The notes: a model not told the origin generated them from the letters alone. 64,000 bases of DNA from Isoetes taiwanensis (GCA_021234155.1 JAJEKV010000095.1:2436372-2500371), one strand, 5' to 3'. Numbered from the stretch's first letter, positions 11,410 through 21,920 are shown. Numbers and translations are program-made.

Positions 11410-11480
11410 TGCATTGGCCGAGAATCGAACTCGGGTCTGTACCGTGGCAGGGTACTATTCTACCACTAGACCACCAATGC
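11410..11480 (-). tRNA. tRNA-Gly(GCC), intact
   Basis: 71 nt. Acceptor GCATTGG/CCAATGC with discriminator A, D arm with AGTGGTAG, anticodon stem GTACC/GGTAC with loop CTGCCAC, T arm CCGAG-TTCGATT-CTCGG. TTTT lies about 25 nt past the 3' end on the minus strand. Confidence 0.94.
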
Positions 11481-11898
11481 ACAAGTAATACAAATGAATA
11501 CCTTCTTAATTAACAAGCACATACAACCAACTCAATCAAATGCATCTCATAATCCAGTTCTCAAAAAAATATCGTGGCCGTACAATAAGGTGCAGGAATG
11601 GTTGTTCTTCTAATAAGTCCAAACAAATGATTATGCCAAGGCATAAAGCGACAAGATTTGCTCAATCACCGTGTTCTTCCTTGCTTGAACTTGATATCAT
11701 AAAAAATTGAAAGAATTAACATGTGAATGAGTAACAATGTCGAGCATTGGTGTGCCACTAATGGGGGCTATGCATAAACTCTAGAATATTGCGCCAGTGG
11801 AAGAGTGCGTGGGGAAACTGAATGACAAACTCTAAGTATTAATCGAATGGACGTATGTGATAGTAGGGACTATAAAATAATATGAACAAGCTCCTACA

Positions 11899-11980
11899 CG
11901 TGGATGATAGGATTCAAACTTATGCGAGCAAAGCCCACATGATTTCTAGTCATGCCCAATAACCACTCTGGCACATCCAC
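11899..11980 (-). pseudogene. tRNA-Ser(AGA) with mutated B box
   Basis: 82 nt with AGA anticodon and good stems elsewhere. The T arm reads AAGTTTGAAT instead of AGGTTCGAAT: C56 is T and one T-stem pair is weakened. Confidence 0.7.
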
Positions 11981-12234
11981 GCCAGCATGTGGAATACTTC
12001 CGATACTTCTTAGATCATTGAGATATTTAGGAGGATAGGATTTGGCTATTGATTTATTCTCTCTCATTCTGATGTTTGATGGTTGGAAGAGCAAGATTAG
12101 CTTCGATCTCATTTCTCACACTATGGTGCAATCGATTGCTCAGTTATCCTTATGTCATTATCAACATGTTTAATATTAAATCTTCTTTTTGGCTCTTGCG
12201 CCAAGAACAAAATTGGAAGAGTTGAACCACAGGA

Positions 12235-12304
12235 TGCATTGGCCGAGAATCGAACTTCGGTCTCGCATGCATGTGGTACTATTCTACCACTAGACCACCA
12301 ATGC
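12235..12304 (-). pseudogene. tRNA-Gly remnant
   Basis: Acceptor, D arm and T loop are kept, but the anticodon arm reads TACCACATGCATGCGAGAC, with no 5-bp stem and no GCC in place. The changed stretch starts where the normal gene has CTG and CAG. Confidence 0.6.
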
Positions 12305-12687
12305 ACAAGTAATACAAATGAATACCTTCTTAATTAACAAGCACATACAACCAACTCAATCAAATGCATCTCATAATCCAGTTCTCAAAAAAATATCGTG
12401 GCCGTACAATAAGGTTCAGGAATGGTTGTTCTTCTAATAAGTCCAAACAAATGATTATGCCAAGGCATAAAGCGACAAGATTTGCTCAATCACCGTGTTC
12501 TTCCTTGCTTGAACAATGAGTAACAATGTTGAGCATTCGTGTGCCACTAATGGAGGCTATGCATAAACCCTAGAATATTGCGTCAGTGGAAGAGTGCGTA
12601 GGGAATCTGAATGACAAACTCTAAGTATTAATCGAATGGATGTATGTGATAGTAGGGACTATAAAATAATATGAACAAGCTCCTACA

Positions 12688-12769
12688 CGTGGATGATAGG
12701 ATTCAAACCTATGCGAGCGAAGCCCACATGATTTCTGGTCATGCCCAATAACCACTCTGACACATCCAC
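12688..12769 (-). pseudogene. tRNA-Ser(AGA), type-2 variant with C56 to T
   Basis: 82 nt. Anticodon loop CCAGAAA (C at position 33 in place of the near-universal T) and T loop GTTTGAATC. This variant recurs at 15047, 53520 and 55174 with the same flanking changes (gagcgaag, ccacgacgac), so it is a true subfamily. The missing C56 and U33 argue against function. Confidence 0.7.
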
Positions 12770-12985
12770 GACGACATCTGGAATACTTCCGATTCTTCTT
12801 AGATCATTGAGATATTTAGGAGGATAGGATTTGGCTAGTCATTTGTTCTCTCTCATTGTGATGTTTGATGGTTGGAAGAGCAAGATTAGCTTCGATCTCA
12901 TGTCATTATCAACATGGTTTAATGCATTAAATCTTCTTTTTGGCTCTTGCGCCAAGAACAAAATTGGAAGAGTTGAACCACAGGA

Positions 12986-13056
12986 TGCATTGGCCGAGAA
13001 TCGAACTCGGGTCTGTACCATGGCAGGGTACTATTCTACCACTAGACCACCAATGC
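12986..13056 (-). tRNA. tRNA-Gly(GCC), loop variant
   Basis: 71 nt, all stems intact. The loop is CTGCCAT: the base after the anticodon is T rather than C. The B box TTCGATT is intact. Probably transcribable. Confidence 0.85.
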
Positions 13057-13478
13057 ACAAGTAATATAAATGAATACGTTCTTAATTAACAAGCACATAC
13101 AACCAACTCAATCAAATGCATCTCATAATCCAGTTCTCAAAAAAATATCTTGGTCGTACAATAAGGTGCAGGAATGGTTGTTCTTCTAATAAGTCCAAAC
13201 AAACGATTATGCCAAGGCATAAAGCAACAAGATTTGCTCAATCACCGTGTTTTTCCATGCTTGAACTTGATATCATAAAAAATTGAAAGAATTAACATGT
13301 GAATGAGTAACAATGTCGAGCATTGGTGTGCCACTAATGGGGGCTATGCATAAACTCTAGAATATTGCGCCAGTGGAAGAGTGCGTGGGGAAACTGAATG
13401 ACAAACTCTAAGTATTAATCGAATGGACGTATGTGATAGTAGGGACTATAAAATGATATGAACAAGCTCCTACACGAA

Positions 13479-14842
13479 CAAAATGGCCTTTTCCATTTTC
13501 CCCCTCCTTGCTTTTTCCTTTTTCTATCTCCCCCTTTCCCTTTTTCCCTCCCATTTTCACATTCCCTTTTTCCTTTTACTTTATTTTATTTTTCTTTTCT
13601 CCCATTCCATCCCCTTCGCTTCCCTTTCCCCTTTTCCCTTTTCCTTTGTCTTTTTCTTTCTTTTTTACTAATGGCCTTTTTCCCTTCCCTTTTCCTCCTC
13701 TCCTGACCCTTTCTCTCTTCCGCTTTTATTCGTGTCCTTTTTCCCTTCCATTTCCCTCTCTTCCGCCTCCTTTTCCTTACCTTTTTCCCTTTCTTTTTCT
13801 CATGTCTTTTTTCCATTCCCTTTATTTCTCTTCCCCCTTTTACAGGGCCATTCCCCTTTCCTCCCTCTTTTCTCTCTTCCTTTTTTCCGTTTCTCTCCTT
13901 CTTTTCTCTTCCTCTTTTCCCCATGCCCTTTTTCCCTTTTGCCCCTCCCCTCCCTTTTTCCCTTTCCATCCCTTCTCCCCTCCCTTTATCTCTTTCCTTT
14001 TTGTTTTAACTGTCCTTTTTCCCTTCCTTTTTTCTCCTTTCCCGACCTTTTTCCTCTTCCCCTTTCCCGTTGTCCCTTTTCGCTCCCTCCTCCTCTCCCC
14101 TTTGCCCCTTTTCCTCTCCCTTTTCTCTTTTCCTTTTCCCTTCCCTTCTCTCTACCCTTTTCCTCATCCCCCTTTTCCCTTCCCTTTTACTCCTGTCCTC
14201 ACCCTTTCCCTCTTCTCCTTTTTGTACTGTCCCTTTTTCCTTTCTTTTCTCCCTTTCTTTTCCTTTCTCTTTTTTGTGTTTTTTGCCATTTCTTTTTCCC
14301 TTTTACTTTTTGCCTTTTTTTTTATGTTTCACTTTGCTCTTTTCTCCTCCTTTTTTCTCCTTTCCCCACCTTTTTCCTCTTCCCCTTTCCCAATGTTCCT
14401 TTTCGCTCCCTAATCCTCCCCTTTCTTTTTCCTTTCTTTTTTCCCTTTTTCTTTTCTTTTCCCTTTTCCTTTTCCCTTCCCTCCTCTCTACCCTTTTCCT
14501 CATCCCCTTTTCAACTTCCCTTTTACTCCTATCCTCATCCTTTCCATCCTTTCATTTTTGTAGTGTCCTTTTTTTCTTTATTTTCCCTTCCCTTTTTCGT
14601 GCTCTTTTCCCTTTCCTTTTTCCCTTTCTTTCTTTCCCTTTTACCCGTGCCTTTTGCCTTTCATTTTGCCTTTTTCTCCTCCCTTTTCCTTTTCCCTTTC
14701 CTCTTCAGACATTAGAGCATGGCCAATCATGATGGTGGGAAGTCGTGTGATAAATCTCGGTCTTCGGATGCAATTAGTTGATCTCAACCAATCCAAATTA
14801 GGGTTTGATTCATGACATACGCTAAAACTTTATAATATAAGA
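13479..14842 (-). mobile_element. Polypurine-tract Helitron, 3'-truncated
   Basis: On the minus strand the 5' end TCTTATATTATAAAG is at 14842, and the adjoining host sequence is TCAACATGG, the same A|T site used by other copies. The low-coordinate (3') end lacks hairpin and CTAG; the tract is joined directly to the start of a tRNA-Ser gene at about 13478. 13485-14705 is pyrimidine-rich on the + strand. 14710-14842 matches the 5' region of 44991-46867. Reading frames of 220-330 codons are low-complexity. Confidence 0.75.
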
Positions 14843-14919
14843 TCAACATGGTTTAATGCATTAAATCTTCTTTTTGGCTCTTGCGCCAAGAACAAAATTA
14901 GAAGAGTTGAACCACAGGA

Positions 14920-14990
14920 TGCATTGGCCGAGAATCGAACTCGGGTCTGTACCGTGGCAGGGTACTATTCTACCACTAGACCACCAATGC
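14920..14990 (-). tRNA. tRNA-Gly(GCC), intact
   Basis: Identical in its 71 nt to the copy at 11410-11480, with complete stems and GCC anticodon. Its upstream region is replaced by the deletion junction at about 15000, so it keeps only about 10 bp of the usual 5' flank. Confidence 0.92.
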
Positions 14991-15046
14991 ACAAGTAATA
15001 TTGCATCAGTGGAAGAGTGCGTAGGAAATCTGAACAAGCTCCTACA

Positions 15047-15128
15047 CGTGGATGATAGGATTCAAACCTATGCGAGCGAAGCCCACATGATTTCTGGTCA
15101 TGCCCAATAACCACTCTGACACATCCAC
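15047..15128 (-). pseudogene. tRNA-Ser(AGA), type-2 variant
   Basis: Same 82-nt type as at 12688: loop CCAGAAA and C56 to T in GGTTTGAATCC. Confidence 0.7.
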
Positions 15129-15382
15129 GACGACATCTGGAATACTTCCGATTCTTCTTAGATCATTGAGATATTTAGGAGGATAGGATTTGTCTAGTCA
15201 TTTGTTCTCTCTCATTGTGATGTTTGATGGTTGGAGCAAGATTAGCTTCGATCTCATTTCTCACACTATGGTGCAATCGATTGCTCAGTTATCCTTATGT
15301 CATTATCAACATGGTTTAATGCATTAAATCTTCTTTTTGGCTCTTGCGCCAAGAACAAAATTGGAAGAGTTGAACCACGGGA

Positions 15383-15454
15383 TGCATTGGTAGAAATCGA
15401 ACTTCGGTCTGCATCGCGGGTGGCGGTACTATTCTACCACTAGACCACCAATGC
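15383..15454 (-). pseudogene. tRNA-Gly remnant
   Basis: 72 nt. The T stem is broken (ggtagaaatcg for ggccgagaatcg) and the anticodon arm is scrambled (ctgcatcgcgggtggcgg on the + strand). The D arm and 5' acceptor are intact. Confidence 0.6.
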
Positions 15455-15870
15455 ACATGTAATACAAATGAATACCTTCTTAATTAACAAGCACATACAA
15501 CCAACTCAATCAAATGCATCTCATAATCCAGTTCTCAAAAAAATATCTTGGTCGTACAATAAGGTGCAGGAATGGTTGTTCTTCTAATAAGTCCAAACAG
15601 ACGATTATGCCAAGGCATAAAGCGACAAGATTTGCTCAATCACCGTGTTTTTCCATGCTTGAACTTGATATCATAAAAAAATTGAAAGAATTAACATGTG
15701 AATGAGTAACAATGTCGAGCATTGGTGTGCCACTAATGGGGGCTATGCATAAACTCTAGAATATTGCGCCAGTGGAAGAGTGCGTGGGGAATCTGAATGA
15801 CAAACTCTAAATATTAATCGAATGGACGTATGTGATAGGAACTATAAAATAATATGAACAAGCTCCTACA

Positions 15871-15952
15871 CGTGGATGATTGGATTCGAACCTCTGTGAG
15901 CAAAGCCCACATGATTTCTAGTCATGCCCAATAACCACTCTGGCACATCCAC
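15871..15952 (-). pseudogene. tRNA-Ser(AGA) with broken T stem
   Basis: 82 nt. Anticodon loop CTAGAAA and B box TTCGAAT are intact, but the T stem is AGAGG against CCAAT, giving two mismatches. It may be transcribed but is unlikely to fold well. Confidence 0.6.
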
Positions 15953-17246
15953 GCCAGCATGTGGAATACTTCAGATACTTCTTAGATCATTGAGATATTT
16001 AGGAGGATAGGATTTGGCTAGTTATTTATTCTCTCTCATTCTGATGTTTGATGGTTGGAAGAGCAAGATTAGCTTCGATCTCATTTCTCACCCTATGGTG
16101 CAATCGATTGCTCAGTTATCCTTATGTCATTATCAAAATGGTTTAATGCATTAAATCTTCTTTTTGGCTCTTCACACTGACCCCGAATTTTGGTCCACAA
16201 TTGTTTTTTACTTGTACGGAAGTGTTGTTTTATGCCAAAAACAACACCAAAATGGCCCCAAAAGTCCACGTGGCCCGTTTATCCGGATTTGCACAAAGAG
16301 ACAGTGGTTTTTTGGCAAAAAATCCCACGGTGGTTTTTCTGACACTTTTTCGTTTTTTTGTCAACGTGTCCTTTTTTTCAGTGTTGTTTTTACCGAACTT
16401 TTTCGACGTGTAGTTTTTTTCTTGACTGTAGTTTTTGAAGGAGCTATACGTTGTTTGTCTTCTAAATAACATGCGTAGATTTAGATATTACTACAGGTTA
16501 AAAATAATATTACAACATCAAAATCGATGGTTTTTAAAAAAAATTACATGTTGTTTAATAAAATACCACATGCGCTATTTAAATTTAGCTATTGTAGATT
16601 TAGATATTACTACAGGCTAAAAATAATATTACAACATCAAAATCGATGGTTTTTAAAAAAATACATGTTGTTTAATAAAATACCACATGCGCTATTTAAA
16701 TCTAGCTATTGTTGTTAATGCTACCAACTATTGTTTTTCAAAATAAGGACATGTAAAAACATTATTGTGACACATAGAAAAGCGAGGTGTTGTTTTTTGA
16801 AGTGTTTTTAACCAATGAAATATTAACACGCAGCATGCTTTTTAAATAAAAACTCATTATTTTTATTAATGAAATATCAACACGTGGCACATTGAAATAT
16901 CAACACGTGGCACATTAAAAAAAGCTAATATGTACCAAAAATCAATATATCATGAATTGCTTAATTTAAAATAAAAATGCCTTTTTGGGAATCGAACCCA
17001 AACAAGTCCATAAAGCATAATATTATTTATTTGTAATCCAAATTTTAAAATTCTATCACTGATTATAGGATAATGGGGAAGATAAGGCTTGTTAATAATA
17101 TCTTTTGGATTTTAAGTGGATTATTGTTTTGTGAGAAAGTTCATAACAATGCCAATGGATGCATTTTTCAAAACATTAAAATTCTACAAAGACTATTATT
17201 GCAGTGCCTTAGTAAGTTTTCAAATCTTGATGGTTTGCCTATTATA

Positions 17247-18072
17247 TTACAAACTGCACGAAGTTGAAATGGATTGTTTCTCCAGTTGCTTGTGAGCATT
17301 TGATTTTACACGATCTGTGCCGCAATGCAATAGTACTGCTGCAACATTTTTCTTCTCTGTAACCTGACAAAGAAAGTATGATGAGAACATGATTGAAATC
17401 TCAAATTGGAGCAAAAAAACAAATGCCACATGTACCTCTGATGTTTTCTTAGGCTGCTTTAGCTCCTCAAATTTAGGAGCATCATTTTTTAATTTCTTGC
17501 CCATCCATTTCTTCAGTTCAGATCGATTGAAGAGCAAAAGGGCTAGTTCTGCAAACAAAGTTAACAGAAGTAAGGAGTAGAGCACAGAAGAATGGCAGAA
17601 ACGTAAATGCAAAATCCAGCAAGATTACTTGCCTTCACTTCCATCGTCTAAAATTGCTTTGGACTTAGCTTGCTTTGAAAAAAAGACTTAACAAATTAGT
17701 AGTAGGCTAAACAAATCTATGCAGCTAAATAGAGCAATCTACTAGTATTAGCATTATAGTTTACCAGATTTGTACTGTCAACCCGTTCAGAGAGGAAACA
17801 AATTCAAGCATAAAAAATATTTTGATTCTTTGACGTGACCGAAGTTGAGTAGTTACGTCCCCGTTTAAATGAATCGATCTATAACAGCCAGGTAAACATT
17901 TCCTACATGCCCGAAGTATGTAACTCAGCTCTATCTATATAGATCGACCTCTCATAGGCAGGCAAACTAGAATCCAATACCAGGATAGACGCACCTGGGG
18001 AAGCATCACACAGTGTTCCAATCCGCCAAGCACGTCCCGCTCAGCCAGACCTCCGCTCAAGCATGCACCCAT
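17247..18072 (-). CDS. Putative four-exon small protein gene, 115 codons, function unknown
   Basis: Model on the minus strand: exons 18072-17995, 17672-17633, 17548-17436 and 17363-17247, summing to 348 bp with one open frame from ATG to TAA. Junctions: CCCAG|GTGCG, AAG|GCAAGT (a GC-AG intron with perfect donor consensus), GAG|GTACAT; acceptors TTCAAAG, TTTGCAG and TTGTCAG. The protein starts MGACLSGG, so it has Gly2 and Cys4. It has a basic middle (LKKWMGKKLKNDAPKF) and ends QSISTSCSL. I recognise no domain. A glycine at position 2 could allow N-myristoylation, but that is a guess. It sits in a duplicated segment in a transposon-rich area, so it may be a captured gene fragment. Consistent phases in all four exons argue against chance. 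Confidence 0.5.
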
Positions 18073-18170
18073 CACCAAGAAATCATCAGAGCCCAATCGA
18101 AGAGGGAGGGAAATGACGGCAATGCCATGCAGCCAGTAGATTGACAGATTTTAACAGTAAAAAACGAAAG

Positions 18171-18347
18171 GGGAAGAGCTTAGTTTGGGAACCAAAGGGA
18201 CACTGCCGGATTTGCATGCGCTTCAAGAAAGGGGGAAGAGCTTACGTTTGGGAACCCAAAGGGACATTGCCGGATTTGCATGCGCTTCAAGAAAGCGGGA
18301 AGAGCTTAGGTTTGGGGAACCCAAAGGGACATTGCCGGATTTGCATG
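18171..18347. repeat. Three tandem repeats of 62-64 bp
   Basis: Starts at 18172, 18234 and 18298 with ggaagagctta. Each copy contains tttgggaacc, aaagggac and gccggatttgcatgcg. It lies just upstream of the ATG of the four-exon gene, in its presumed promoter or 5' leader. Confidence 0.9.
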
Positions 18348-18610
18348 CGGCATAAAGCGACAAGATTTGCTCAATCACCGTGTTTTTCCATGCTTGAGCT
18401 TGATATCATAAAAAATTGAAAGAATTAACATGTGAATGAGTAACAATGTCGAGCATTGGTGTGCCACTAATGGGGGCTATGCATAAACTCTAGAATATTG
18501 CGCCAGTGGAAGAGTGCGTGGGGAAACTGAATGACAAACTCTAAGTATTAATTATCGAATGGACGTATGTGATAGTAGGGACTATAAAATAATATGAACG
18601 AGCTCCTACA

Positions 18611-18681
18611 CGTGGAGGAAATATGCGAGCGAAGCCCACATGATTTCTGGTCATGCCCAATAACCACTCTAACACATCCAC
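18611..18681 (-). pseudogene. tRNA-Ser(AGA) lacking its T arm
   Basis: 71 nt. A deletion (cgtggaggaaatatgcg) removes most of the T arm and B box. The type-2 loop CCAGAAA is present. Not expected to be transcribed. Confidence 0.75.
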
Positions 18682-18928
18682 GACGACATCTGGAATACTT
18701 CCGATTCTTCTTAGATCATTGAGATATTTAGGAGGATAGGATTTGGCTTCTCTCTCATTGTGATGTTTGATGGTTGGAAGAGCAAGATTAGCTTCGATCT
18801 CATTTCTCACACTATGGTGCAATCGATTGCTCAGTTATCCTTATGTCATTATCAACATGGTTTAATGCATTAAATCTTCTTTTTGGCTCTTGCGCCAAGA
18901 ACAAAATTGGAAGAGTTGAACCACAGGA

Positions 18929-18999
18929 TGCATTGGCCGAGAATCAAACTCGGGTCTGTACCATGGCAGGGTACTATTCTACCACTAGACCACCAATGC
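18929..18999 (-). pseudogene. tRNA-Gly(GCC) with C56 to T
   Basis: 71 nt, good stems, loop CTGCCAT, but T loop TTTGATT. This is the same CpG-site transition as at 6603-6673. Confidence 0.7.
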
Positions 19000-19417
19000 A
19001 CAAGTAATACAAATGAATACCTTCTTAATTAACAAGCACATACAATCAACTCAATCAAATGCATCTCATAATCCAGTTCTCAAAAAAATATCTTGGTCGT
19101 ACAATAAGGTGCAGGAATGGTTGTTCTTCTAATAAGTCCAAACAAACGATTATGCCAAGGCATAAAGCAACAAGATTTGCTCAATCACCGTGTTTTTCCA
19201 TGCTTGAACTTGATATCATAAAAAATTGAAAGAATTAACATGTGAATGAGTAACAATGTCGAGCATTGGTGTGCCACTAATGGGGGCTATGCATAAACTC
19301 TAGAATATTGCGCCAGTGGAAGAGTGCGTGGGGAAACTGAATGACAAACTCTAAGTATTAATTGAATGGACGTATGTGATAGTAGGGACTATAAAATAAT
19401 ATGAACAAGCTCCTACA

Positions 19418-19501
19418 CGTGGATGATAGGATTCAAACCTATGCGAGCCCCTTTCCCACATGATTTCTGGTCATGCCCAATAACCACTCTGACACATCCA
19501 C
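19418..19501 (-). pseudogene. tRNA-Ser(AGA) with variable-arm disruption
   Basis: 84 nt. The variable arm contains a foreign pyrimidine patch (cccctttccc on the + strand) in place of gaagccc, and C56 is T. The patch resembles the Helitron tract, so it may be consensus mixing. Confidence 0.6.
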
Positions 19502-19760
19502 CACGACATCTGGAATACTTCCGATTCTTCTTAGATCATTGGGATATTTAGGAGGATAGGATTTGTCTAGTCATTTGTTCTCTCTCATTGTGATGTTTGA
19601 TGGTTGGAAGAGCAAGATTAGCTTCGATCTCATTTCTCACACTATGGTGCAATCGATTGCTCGCTTATCCTTATGTCATTATCAACATGGTTTAATGCAT
19701 TAAATCTTCTTTTTTGGCTCTTACGCCAAGAACAAAATTAGAAGAGTTGAACCACACAGA

Positions 19761-19831
19761 TGCATTGGCCGAGAATCGAACTTCGAGGTCCATCACGTGG
19801 CGGTACTATTCTACCACTAGACCACCAATGC
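19761..19831 (-). pseudogene. tRNA-Gly remnant
   Basis: 71 nt with intact acceptor, D arm and T loop. The anticodon arm is scrambled (ggtccatcacgtggcgg on the + strand) and has no placed GCC. Confidence 0.55.
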
Positions 19832-20257
19832 ACAAGTAATACAAATGAATACCTTCTTAATTAACAAGCACATACAACCAACTCAATCAAATGCATCTCA
19901 TAATCCAGTTCTCAAAAAATATCGTGGTCGCACAATAAGGTGCGAAATGGTTGTTCTTCTAATAAGTCCAAACAAATGATTATGCCAAGGCATAAAGCGA
20001 CAAGATTTGCTCAATCACCGTGTTTTTCCTTGCTTGAACTTGATATCATAAAAATTGAAAGAATTAACATGTGAATGAGTAACAATGTTGAGCATTGGTG
20101 TGCCACTAATGGAGGCTATGCATAAACCCTAGAATATTGCGTCCAAGTGGAAGAGTGCGTGGGGAAACCGAATGACAAACTCTAAGTATTAATCGAATGG
20201 GGCCGTTATGTGATAGTAGGGACTATAAAATGATATGAACAAGCTCCTACACGTGGA

Positions 20258-21698
20258 AAAATGGCCTTTTCCATTTTTCCCCCCTTGATTTTTCCTTTTT
20301 TTTCATGCCCCCTTTCCCTTTTTCCTCCCATTTTCACATTCCCTTTTTCCTTTTACTTTATTTTTATTTTTCTTTTTTAGATTCCATAGGATTTCCCACT
20401 TTCTCTGGGGCTTTGCATAAACTCTTTTCCCTTTTTCCCTTTCCTTTGTCTTTTTGATTCTTTTTACTAATTTCCTTTTTGGACATATGTCCGGGACTTT
20501 TTCTCATAATGAACAAGATTCCTCTTTTTCTCTTCAACATGGTTTAATGCCTTTTTCCCTTCCATTTCCCTCTCTTTCCAAGAACAAAATTAGAAGATTT
20601 GAACCCTTTTTCCATTTCTTTTTTAAAGCATTAAATGTCTTTTTTCCATTCCCTTTATTTAAAATCTTTTCCATTTAGACCACCAATGGCCAAGTAATCC
20701 TCTTTTCTCTCCTTCCTTTTTCCGTTTCTCTCCTTTACAACCAACTTCCTCTTTTCCCCATGCCCAAGTAATACCAAAAAAATACCTTTTTTTCCCTTTC
20801 CATCCCTAAGTCCCTCCCTTTTATCCTTTCCTTTTTGTTTTGCTCAATGATCCTTTTTCCCTTCCTTTTTTCTCCTTTCCATAAAAAATTTTTCCTCCTC
20901 CCTTTCCCTTTGTCCCTTTTGGAGGCCTCCTCCTCTCCCCTTTTGCCAAGAGTTTTCCTTTCCCCCTTTTCTCTTTTCCTTTTTCATTCCCTTCCCAATC
21001 TCTCTATTGGTTTTTCCTCATCCCCCCTTTCCCTTCCCCCCCTTTTCCTTTCCTTCCCCCCTTTTTTCTTCTCCTTTTTTTTTTTTTCCTTTTTTCCTTT
21101 TTTTTTTTTTTTTTTGACAAACTCTTTTAATCTTTTTTTATTTGACTATAAAATTGAACAAGCTGCCTTTTCCTTTCACTTTTCCCCTTGATCTTTTCTC
21201 CTCCCACATCCTTTCCCCACCTTTTTTCCTCTTTCCCCTTTGAGATGTTTTTTCCTCCCTAATCCTCCCCTTTCTTTTTTCCTTTTTCTCTTTTTTTTTC
21301 TGTTTTCTTGGTTCCTTTTCCCTTCCCTCCCTCCTTTATTTTCCCTCATCCCCTTTTTGAACTTCCCCTTTCGCCCATCCTATATCCTCATCCTTTTAAT
21401 GCATCCTTTCATTTTTTTTAGTGTCCTTTTTTTTCTTTAAATTTTTTCTTGAACTTTGCATTGGTTAATTTTCCTTTCCTTTTTTTCCCTTTCTTTCTTT
21501 CCCCACTAGACCACTTTTGCCTTTCATTTTGCCTTTTTCTCCTAATTCCTTTTCCTTTTCCCAACTCTTCAGACATTAGAAATGGCCAATCATGATGGTG
21601 GGAAGTCATAAAAATATCTTCGGATGCAATTAGTTGATCTCAACCAATCCAAATTAGGGTTTGATTCATGACATACGTTAAAACTTTTAAATATAAGA
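20258..21698 (-). mobile_element. Polypurine-tract Helitron interleaved with tRNA-unit sequence
   Basis: Collinear with the Helitron at 13479-14842: same first motif (aatggccttttccatttt) and same 5' end (atataaGA|TCAACATGG at 21698). Short pieces of the tRNA unit in correct unit order are spliced in throughout, such as caacatggtttaatgc, ccaagaacaaaattagaag, tagaccaccaatg, acaaccaact and gacaaactc. No single insertion explains this. I infer an assembly or polishing artefact. Frames here are meaningless. Confidence 0.65.
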
Positions 21699-21780
21699 TC
21701 AACATGGTTTAATGCATTAAATCTTCTTTTTTTTCTCTTTGCGCCAAGAACAAAATTAGAAGAGTTGAACCATGTGAATG

Positions 21781-21854
21781 ATTGGCAATGTCGAGAATCG
21801 AACTTCTAATGGGGGCTATGTGGCGGTAATATTCTACCACTAGACCACCAATGC
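21781..21854 (-). pseudogene. Chimeric tRNA-Gly remnant
   Basis: The right part (D arm and 5' acceptor, ctaccactagaccaccaatgc) is normal. The rest mixes gene sequence (cgagaatcgaactt) with the downstream spacer (ggcaatgtcg, aatgggggctatg). Another sign of interleaving. Confidence 0.55.
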
Positions 21855-21920
21855 ACAAACTAAATATTGCATCGAATGGAAGAGTGATAGGGACTATAAA
21901 ATAATAAACAAGCTCCTACA

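Larger units (their letters stand above)
11330..13478 (-). repeat. tRNA array block 3
   Basis: Two and a half units: Gly, Ser, Gly, Ser, Gly. The sixth tRNA (Ser) is cut off at about 13475, where the sequence passes straight into the pyrimidine tract of the next Helitron. The 12235-12688 unit has lost part of its spacer (the sequence around cttgaactt). Confidence 0.9.
14843..16175 (-). repeat. tRNA array block 4, with an internally deleted unit
   Basis: Order is Gly, Ser, Gly, Ser. The first two genes are only 56 bp apart because about 430 bp of spacer are missing (caagtaat joined to attgcatcagtgg). The second unit is of normal length. Confidence 0.88.
16176..18347. repeat. Duplicated segment with a small four-exon gene, copy 1
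   Basis: Begins in the middle of a tRNA-unit spacer (ggctcttcac..) and ends at tgcatgcgg joined to a different part of the unit (cataaagcg), so about 330 bp of spacer are lost at the right edge. AT-rich left half: a duplicated stretch of about 117 bp (about 16473-16710), and two copies of atcaacacgtggcacatt (about 16875-16915). 16984-17002 has an isolated T-arm-like hairpin. I find no terminal repeats, so the element type is unknown. A second copy is at 23881-26170. Confidence 0.7.
18348..20257 (-). repeat. tRNA array block 5
   Basis: Order Ser, Gly, Ser, Gly, then a truncated Ser start at about 20253, where the pyrimidine tract begins. The right part (from about 19740) shows the CAG/CTG-associated indels typical of the low-quality segments. 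Confidence 0.88.
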
